Assembly (NCBI GenBank): GCA_916048095.2
Contig: OU696589.1
Location: forward strand, 6,702,183 to 6,766,182
Direction: 5' to 3'
DNA: 64,000 nt
Source: Sacculina carcini
Taxonomy: Eukaryota; Arthropoda; Thecostraca; Sacculinidae
In this document: in pieces, positions 29,101-38,851 of the stretch
How positions within the stretch are numbered: the first letter of the stretch is position 1
How the letters are laid out: every line of letters starts with the position of its first letter
Notes under the pieces: model-generated
What the model saw: the letters and a program-made list of their open reading frames with translations, nothing else
What the model was told of the DNA's origin: nothing
Databases searched by the model: none
Position numbers and translations under genes: made by a program

Positions 29101-32100
29101 ATTTTATTTTTATGGATTGAATATGCATTTTATTTTATAAATTGTTCAGCACGACGGGCGGGTTTAAATATGAGACGGGCTGAAGGAAAATATGTTGTCA
29201 AAAAATATAATTGAATTTAGACTTTTCAATTGAGTAAGATTTTAATGAGTATATCTGTTTTCTTTTTAAATTTGCAATATGTTTATGAATTGAATATGAA
29301 TTTCATCTTATGAATTGCTCCGCACAACTGGCGGGTTTCAATGCTAGACGGTGATATCAAGTTATTAAAATATTTTGGAAACATTATGATGAAAAAGTGT
29401 AGTCATTTTTCATTGTTTCGTGTCTGAGTTCTGAATTATTCAGCACTATTATTAATTAAAATTGACTAAAATTAATTCATTTTTCTACCTATTTCTCAGG
29501 AACTATTTGTTACACATAAAAATAAATTATACCATCGTGCTAGAAATTTTGTTTTCTACAACACGGTATTATTCTTAATTTTCCAAAGTGTATCTGAATT
29601 TTCCAAAGTGTATCTGAAGTGTTATGAATTGCTCCGCACAACGGGCGGGTTTTAATGCTATATATATATATCAGTATATTTTGTGATCACAAACTAATAA
29701 GTTAAATCACCTCAGACTAGGCTGAGAGCGGTCAAGATTGAATGGTTGGGTTGGGTTGGGTAGGTTTGACTCAGGTTATATTGGGTTTTAATGATAGCGG
29801 AAAATATATAAATTTTAACAATCAACATTATAGCGGTAAAAGTGAAATAGTACTTAAGGAAATGATATTGGGGAATGATGTTAAGTAATAAATATAGTTT
29901 GGAAACATTCTGATGAAAAGATTTCATCATCTTTCATTGTTTGTTTCGTGTTTGTGTTCTGAATTATACCACACGACGGGCAGATTTATATATCAGGCGG
30001 GTTGAGGGATAATATTTGTTAAAATAAGAACAAAAATATTCACATTTAGACTTTTCTATTGGTTAAGATATTTATAGGTTACATTTTTTGGTTTTCAATT
30101 TGTATTCATTATATTTTATGGATTTGATATGAATTTTATTGTATGAATTGCTCCGCACAACGGGCGGGTTTTAATGCTATATCTATATATATAAAAGAGA
30201 TCCTCTGTGTGTCTGTCTGTCTGTGTGTGTGTGTGTGTGTTCGACCCTCCTTGGTCCATTTTCTATCAGCTATTATTCGGCCACCACTCAGCCTACCCGC
30301 TAACAATTTATACCATCACGTTGGAAATTTTCTTGTCTACACTTTAGATTAAATTTTAAATTTCAAAAATGAAATCAAAAAAAGTTATAGCGGTGAAAAG
30401 ACAAAATGAACCCTGAAAAATGCGAAAATTGTGGTCAATGCTCTGCCATCTACTCCTCATAAACCAGAAATGGTACAGCCAAACAGATTATACCACTGTG
30501 TAGAGAATTTTCTGTTCTACAAGATAGGTTATAATTCATATCCAAAAATAGAACATAAAAGATGTAAACATGACAAAATTTCAATCTATATTCAAAATTA
30601 TATTTATACTCCACGCGTCCGATTTTCTATACTTTTTTCTCTATGTATCAAAAACTAATTATCACACAACTAAATAAATAATACCATCATGCTGGGAATT
30701 TTGTTTGCTACAACACGGTATAATTTTTAATTTTCCAAAGTGTATTAAAAAAAAGTTACGGCGGTGTGAAGTCAAAATGACAAAGTCAAAAATGCAAAAT
30801 TAGCACTGGAAACCGTGAATGTTTTGGTAAATATTCCCCTATCTATTCCTCATAAACCAGCAATGGTACAGCTATAAAAATTATACTATTGTGTAGATAA
30901 TTTTGTGTTCTACAAGAAAAGTTATAATTTATACCCACAAATGATACAAAAAATGTGTAAAATTGGCAAAATTGTCAAATACATCCAAAATTAAAATTGA
31001 TCACCGGGCGCCTAAATTAATTCATTTTTCTACCTATTTCTCAGGAACTATTTGTCACACATTAAAATAAATTATATCATCGTGCTGGAAATTGTATTTT
31101 TTAAAATGCGGTATAATTTTTAATTTTCCAAAGTGTATCTGAAGGAAGTTACGGCGGTGTAAAGTCAAAAGGACATATTGCCAATTTGACAGCTATTTTT
31201 CGCACTTGCGATTACACAGGAATATACTACTGTGTAGAGAATTTTGTGTTCTACAAGAAAAGGTGTAATTTATACCCACAAATGATACAAAAAACGTGTA
31301 AAATTGGCAAAATTCTCAAATACATCCAAAATTACACTTGAACACCGGGTGACTACAATTTATTCATTTTTATACCCATTTCTCAGCAACTGTTTGTCAC
31401 ACCTTAAAATTAATTATACCATCGTGCTAGAAATTTTGTTTCCTACAGTACGGTATAATTATTAATTTTCCAAAGTGTATCTGAACGAAGTTACGACGGT
31501 GTAAGGTCAAAATGTCATGTTGCCAATTTGACAGCTATTATGCGTACTTGCGATTACACATGAATATACACTGATTAAATTTCACTGGAGTCCAATCACA
31601 ATTTACGCACTTGCGATTACACAGGAATATACTACTGTGTAGAGAATTTTGTGTTCTACAAGATAAGCTATAATTTATACCCACAAATGATACAAAAAAC
31701 GTGTAAAATTGGCAAAATTCTCAAATACATCCAAAATTACACTTGAACACCGGGCGACTAAAATTAATTCATTTTTCTACTATTTCTCAGTAACTATTTG
31801 TTACACATAAAAATAAATTATACCATCGTTCTAGAAATCTTTTCTTCTACAATACGGTATAATTTGTAATTTTTCAAAGGGTATCTGAAGGAAGTTACGG
31901 CGGTGTAAAGTCAAAAGGACATATTGCCAATTTGACAGCTATTATGCGCACTTGCGATTACACAGGAATATACACCGATTAAATTTCACTGAAGCCCAAT
32001 CACAATTAAGAATGCATCATATTATCTCCAAGCATGGATGGTGTGGTTTTATTGCGTACAGTTTAATTAATGCTACACTCTACTGAATATAAAGGCTTTA

Positions 32101-35100
32101 TTGTCCTCAATAACGTTCCGCACGACGGGCGGGTAAAATGCTATTGGGAACAAAGTAAACTACTGAATTTAACTGTGTAATTTAATTGGTTTAATTTCAA
32201 GTTGCATAAGCATAAGTTGCATAAGGATATGGGTTGCAATATCATGTAATGCCAACTTATGCTGTTTTAGCGGAAGCATTAACCTGGAATTATAGAGATG
32301 ACAGAAGGTTGCATTGTTTTGATAGTGTTATGGAAAAACATGTTTTCTAAATTGAAACATAAATTTCACATTTAGACTTTTAGATTAGCTATAACTTTCC
32401 TGTGGGTTTGTTTTTCTTTTTCAATTTGCACTAATTTTTTTATGAATTGAATATTAATTATATTTTATGAACTGTTCCGCACGACGGGCGAATTAAATGT
32501 ATCTATAAAGAGTGGGTTTAAATGATAGCGAGGTATATGATATTTTGCTAGCAGTAAATATTCTAGCGATAAAAGTAGAATAGCTCTTAAGCAAATGATT
32601 TTGGAGAATGATGTGAACCTTTAAATATATTTTGCGATCTGATGATATATGTATTACGAATAATACGTAGCAGAATATAGATTGCATAATATAATATCGG
32701 CTGTAATATCAAGGGCTGCATTATCGATGTAATCCAAAAAATAACAACTGTATGAATATGATGCATTAGTGGAAGCATTAACCGGGAATTATGAGATAAT
32801 ATGATAATGGTGTAAAATTATATCGCATTATGCAACAAATGTGAATTTAGCTACCTTACAGTTTGGTCCCGATACTATATTGGCGGGTTGAGAGAAAAGT
32901 ATTGGTGGGCCGCGTGTTTGGGACCCCTGGGGTAGATAATCTCAGTCTTCTGATTACAAATTATGATCGCGTCAGTATATTTTGTGATCACAAACTAATA
33001 AGTTAAATCACCTCAGACTAGGCTGAAAGCGGTCAAGATTGAATGGTTGGGTTGGGTTGGGTAGGTTTGACTCAGGTTATATTGGGTTTTAATGATAGCG
33101 GAAAATATATAAATTTTAACAATAAATATTATAGCGGTAAAAGTGAAATAGTACTTAAGCAAATGATATTGGGGAATGATGTTAAGTAATAAATATAGTT
33201 TGGAAACAGTCTGATGAAAATATTTCATCATCTTTCATTGTTTGTTTCGTGTTTGTGTTCTGAATTATACCACACGACGGGCAGATTTATATATCAGGCG
33301 GGTTGAGGGATAATATTTGTCAAAATAAGAACAAAAATATTCACATTTAGACTTTTCTATTGGTTAAGATATTTATAGGTTACATTTTTTGCTTTTCAAT
33401 TTGTATTCATTATATTTTATGGATTTGATATGAATTTTATTGTATGAATTGTTCCGCACGACGGGTGGGTTTAAAAAAGTGTTTTTAGATCATTTTTTCA
33501 AATGGTTCATTTAAAAAAAGTTTTTTTTTTTTTTAATAAAAATGTTCCGCGGGCAGCAACTATAGACAATAGAACGTTCAATTTACCCTGTAGAATTAAT
33601 CCATACACAAAACCAATGGATTTGACTTCAAGATGCAGAACGGATCGTGTTCGAGTTCTGAATTATTCAGCACGACGGGCGGGTTTAAAAATGACTCAGG
33701 CGGACTGAGGGGAAATATTGTGTCGAAATAAAAATAATTAAACTTATAATTTTCAATTGATTAATATTTTTATGAGTGTACCCTAATTCATTTTTATTTT
33801 TCCATATTTTTTATGAATTGAATATGAATTTCATGTTATGAATTGCTCCGCACAACGGGCGGGTTTTAATGCTATATATATACATAAAGAAGAAATTATC
33901 TGTCTGTCTGTGTATGTATGCTTGAATATGAGGTGACATAATTGCGCTGGCTCATGGTTCGCTGGTTCAATTATCAGGGGCTTCAAACGCAAACGAAGCG
34001 ATGGCTCATTTTTATGAAATAAAAATGTCCCGCGGGCAGCAATAAAACGTTCAATTTCACCGTATAGAATGATTTCATATACAAAACTAATGGATTTGAC
34101 TTCAAGAACCAGAACGGATGGTGTTCGAGTTCTGAATTTTTCCTCACGTCGGGCGGGTTTAAATATGAGGCGGGTTGAGTGAAAATATTTTGTCAAAATA
34201 AAATTAAAAATAATGAAATTTAGACTTTTTAATTGATTAAGGTCTTCATGAGTTTGCCTTATTTATTTTTAATTTGCAATATTTTTATGAATTGTTCCGC
34301 ACAACGGGCGGGTTTTAATGCGGTTTTAATGCTATATATATACATAAAGAAGAAATTATCTGTCTGTCTGTGTATGTATGCTTGAATATGAGGTGACATA
34401 ATTGCGCTGGTTTATGGTTCGCTGGTTCAATGATCAGGGGCTTCAAACGCAAACGAAGCGATGGCTCATTTTTATGAAATAAAAATGTCCCGCGGGCAGC
34501 AATAAAACGTTCAATTTCACCGTGTAGAATGAATTCATATACAAAACTAATGGATTTGACTTCAAGAACCAGAACGGATGGTGTTCGAGTTCTGAATTAT
34601 TCCGCACGTCGGCCGGGTTTAAATATTAGGCGGGCTGAGTGAAAATATTTTGTCAAAATGTAAATTAAAAATAATGAAATTTAGACTTTTTAATTGATTA
34701 AGGTTTTTATGAGTTTGCCTTATTCATTTTTAATTTGCAATATTTTTATGAATTCTTCCGCACAACGGGCGGGTTTTAATGCAACGGGCGGGTTTTAATG
34801 CTATATATATACATAAAGAAAAAATTATCTGTCTGTCTGTGTATGTATGCTTGAATATGAGGTGACATAATTGCGCTGGTTCATGGTTCGCTGGTTCAAT
34901 GATCAGGGGCTTCAAACGCAAACGAAGCGATGGCTCATTTTTATGAAATAAAAATGTCCCGCGGGCAGCAATAAAACGTTCAATTTCACCGTGTAGAATG
35001 AATTCATATACAAAACTAATGGATTTGACTTCAAGAACCAGAACGGATGGTGTTCGAGTTCTGAATTATTCCGCACGTCGGCCGGGTTTAAATATGAGGC

Positions 35101-37074
35101 GGGCTGAGTGAAAATATTTTGTCAAAATGTAAATTAAAAATAATGAAATTTAGACTTTTTAATTGATTAAGGTTTTTATGAGTTTGCCTTATTTATTTTT
35201 AATTTGCAATATTTTTATGAATTCTTCCGCACAACGGGCGGGTTTTAATGCTAGTGTTCAATAAATGAATGAAATGTGTGTGTGTGTGTGTGTGTATGTG
35301 TGCGTGTGTGTGTCAGTGTGTGTGTCAGTGTATGTGTGTCAGTGTATTAGTGTGTGTTGGTGAGTGACTGCCTGCCTCCATTTGTTCAATTTGTCGCAGA
35401 TGCGCGCTGGTGCTGGTATGCAGCAAATGTTTGGCCTCCTCGAGCTGCGTGCGCACCTGCACCGACTCATTGTACAACACAGAGAATTGTGACTGCAGAC
35501 TCTTGTACTCGGCAGTCTCCACTATCACAGATTCGGGCAACTGACGCAACTACCAAACACACACACACACACACACATTACATTAGGTAGATATTTATAT
35601 AGCGCCCTACACCTAGAGGGTCTCTAGGGCACACACACACACACACATTACATTACATTACATACACATTACATTACATTACATTAGGTAGATATTTATA
35701 TAGCGCCCTACACCTAGAGGGTCTCTAGGACACAGACACAAACACACACACACAATCAAAATCAAAGAGCATGTGTGTGTGTATGTGTATGTTCAGCCAC
35801 TCCGATTTGTGTCAATGTGTCAGTCGGTTTGTGTGTGTGCGTGTGTGTGTCAATGTGTCAGTCAGCCTGTGAATGTGTAAGCAGTATGTGTATGTGTTCA
35901 TATACACAAACATATACCGAAAAATCTCTATTTGAGTGGAATGCGGTTCTATTATTCAATCCTTCCCCCGTAGTGCCGTTCTCTATGAGAGCACACCGCT
36001 TTATTTTACCACTAGCTGGTTTTGTGATTGTTTTGAAGCAGCGGTGGGTTGTATAGATTGGAAAAAGAGCTAGATAATGCATGAATATTCACTACGGTAA
36101 ATGTATCATGAATATACGCAGTACCTATTGTCATATGTGAACGTATTTATGTGTGTGTGTCTGTTTGTGAGTGTGTGTGTGTTAGTTTTGCTTGTGATTC
36201 TTTGTGACAATGGCTTAGTGGAGCGGTTGTGCTTGTAAGTCTGTGCGTGTGAAAGCTTGTGTCTGTTTGTGTGTGTGTGTGTATGTGTGTGTGTATGCAA
36301 TCAATTAGTCAATTAGTCAATTTGTATCAATGTGTCAGTCGGTTTGTGTCAATGTGTCAGTCGGTTTGTGTGTGTGTGTGCCAATTTGTGTCAATGTGTC
36401 AGCCAATTTGTGTCAATGTGTCAGTCGGTTTGTGTCAATGTGTCAGTCGGTTTGTGTCAATGTGTCAGTCGGTTTGTGTCAATGTGTCAGTCGGTTTGTG
36501 TGTGTGTGTGCCAATTTGTGTCAATGTGTCAGCCAATTTGTGTCAATGTGTCAGTCGGTTTGTGTCAATGTGTCAGTCGGTTTGTGTCAATGTGTCAGTC
36601 AGTTTGTGTCAATGTGTCAGTCAGCCTGTGAGTGTGTCAATATGTCAGTCAGTTGGAGGCCATCTCACTTCCATTTTGATTTTCTCCACTTCTCTCAGCA
36701 CGTCCTTGTGCTTGCCGTGCATATCCTCCAGCTCGTGCAGTCTCTTGGTGGCCAGCTCCCGCTGCTCGTCAAGATCCAAGCTCAGATCGTCCAGCTAACA
36801 CACACACACATATAAATACATATAAATACATATATACATACCTTGCTGTACATTGTGTGTTGTGTTTGTTTGTGTTTTTTCGTTTCTTATTTTCTTACTC
36901 TTCTCTCTCTCTATCTGTCTGTCTGTTTGTTGATGATCAAGATGCATGGAGATTGCAGTCATGTGTGTAGTTTATAACGTCCACACTGTCTCGCCATTTC
37001 ACTCATTTTAATTGATTTAAATCCCAAATAATACAAAAAAAGATACAAATCCTAACCTCAATTCGAGTTAACGC

Positions 37075-37113
<39 letters not shown>

Positions 37114-38811
37114 GGTGTGTGTGTGTGTGTTTGTGTGTTTCGATGAGCACTGACAGACCATTTTCTGAACGGAGCCGGTGATTTTCAGCTGCATTTTGCC
37201 GTCACAACGACGTCCGTTGTTGTTATTGTTGTTGTTAGTGGAGCCGCCGCCAGCAGTGCAAGCCGAGGTGCCCGACAAGGCAGCTCGCGTGCCTCCTCCA
37301 CTGTCTTCTGATTCAACCACCAGGGGCGTGGCCGACTTCAACTGACACACACACACACACAAGCACAAATATAAAAGCAAATACTGACAACTACATCAAG
37401 CTAACGTCCGAAATATTGTGACTTTGCAACGGCTCAACTTGCAATTACGTCAATCATAATGTGAGGATGCTTCCTGGAACACGGTAAGTCAGTCAGTCAG
37501 TAAGTCAGTCAGTAAGTGAGTCAGTTAGTCAGTCAGTCAGTCAGTTAGTTAGTCAGTAAGCCAGTGAGTCAGTAAGTCAGTTAGTAAGTCAGTCAGTGAG
37601 TCAGTGTGTCAGTCAGTGAGTCAGTCAGTCAGTCAGTCAGTCAGACAGTCAGTCAGTCAGTCAGTACTTTATCTAGCGCGTCGGACAGTGCCAGTTCTAG
37701 TTTCTCGTTGAGATGGCGCAGTTTATCGCACTCGTACACGGTGTCATCATGTCGGTTGGCCAGCTCATCTCGCTCGGTCTGTAGAGCCGTCACACGTTCC
37801 TGCAACTCGGCTGTCTACACTCTCACACATACACAAACACAAACACAAATTATTCAAGTTTAACATAAGTTCTGCATTATCATACTCATAAAACACTTTG
37901 TTCTTTTACCTTTGTATCTACTAGTTAAAGCTCAAATTGACTGAAATGTAGCGTCATATGAGAAACGGTCAGACCCAACCTTGAGTGACATGGTGTGACA
38001 TTTCTCGTGTAGCGAGGTGTTCAAGCCGTGAAGTCGCGAGTTTTCTAGCTGAATCTCGGCGTTGAGCAGTTTGACAGACTCGTCCAGACTGGGCATATCG
38101 GCTGTGTGTGTGTGTGTGCGTGTGTGAAACCATGACAACACACACACAGACAGACACACACAGACGCGCTCAGTTTCAAGTGACAGTGCGTATGCATCAC
38201 AAAATACACACACACATATATATATACACGAAAGAAAAAGTGAAATAGAGAAATAACGACGACGATAAGCACTGACAGGAGGAGAACAAGAGAAATGAGA
38301 GACACAGAAAGATAAAGATAACATAGGAGAGGAACAAAGAGAAATAAAGAGAGAGAGACAGAGAGAGAGAACGAGGGATGTACCGCTGTGATCTGTGTTG
38401 GCGTGCAAGGCCTGCGTGATTCGTTCATTGCGTTGCACAACGCGGTCGAATGCTTGCAACAGCTTGGCCACGGCTCGTTTGGATACTTGCACGCGCCGAG
38501 CCAGTTTCTCGTCCAGTTCCTGCTTGTCCCACGTGGACAGCTGCGTCAGAAACGATGTGGTAGCCTCGCTTTCGTCTGCACACACAAACACACACATACA
38601 CACACACACAAAGACGGACACAAATATGACTTTCTGTAGAGCGTGTGAACGTTATATAAATTGCATGCCTGAAATCCTCATGTATCTTGAGCATCAACCG
38701 CCCGCAAGACAGAGTGAATAATAATAGCATCAGCTCTCTTAGATCATATGGCGCCCCCAAGGAATGCACACTGAAAACGTGGCAAAAACAACGAATGAGA
38801 GCGTAGCGTGT

Positions 38812-38851
<40 letters not shown>

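Larger units (their letters stand above)
14459..35254 (+). mobile_element. 20.8-kb head-to-tail array of non-autonomous Helitron-type elements
   Basis: The left end is TC at 14459 (TCTATATATATAAAAGAG) preceded by A; the right end is CTAG at 35251-35254 followed by T. This is the A/T target and TC...CTAG structure of Helitrons. Internal units end in CCGCACAACGGGCGG (short 4-bp stem hairpin) then TTTTAATGCTA. No Rep/helicase reading frame is present, so it is non-autonomous. The body contains internal tandem core repeats, as in known non-autonomous Helitron families of invertebrates (for example the bivalve pearl elements). Confidence 0.8.
13567..35375 (-). other. BRE1 intron 8, 21.8 kb, probable GC-AG intron
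   Basis: The acceptor is normal (GTCAG). On the donor side, homology requires exon 8 to end at GAG (HLRQIEQME) followed by GCAGGC; joining there restores the conserved HMESDELxLQKKLRTE region in frame, while nearby GT sites do not. It holds TG satellites and the Helitron array. Confidence 0.75.

Noticed and set aside
14716-30658. A 75-codon plus-strand frame ([13 protein letters not shown]...) found in the long units
   Set aside because: Same reason: near-identical recent copies, no domain, no Rep or helicase motif.
17185-33231. A 72-codon minus-strand frame ([13 protein letters not shown]...) found at eight places
   Set aside because: Copies are identical because the array was recently duplicated. 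The frame is short, AT-driven and matches no Helitron protein.
33831-34196. 121-codon minus-strand frame across the short Helitrons
   Set aside because: It crosses an element boundary and hairpin ends; chance frame.
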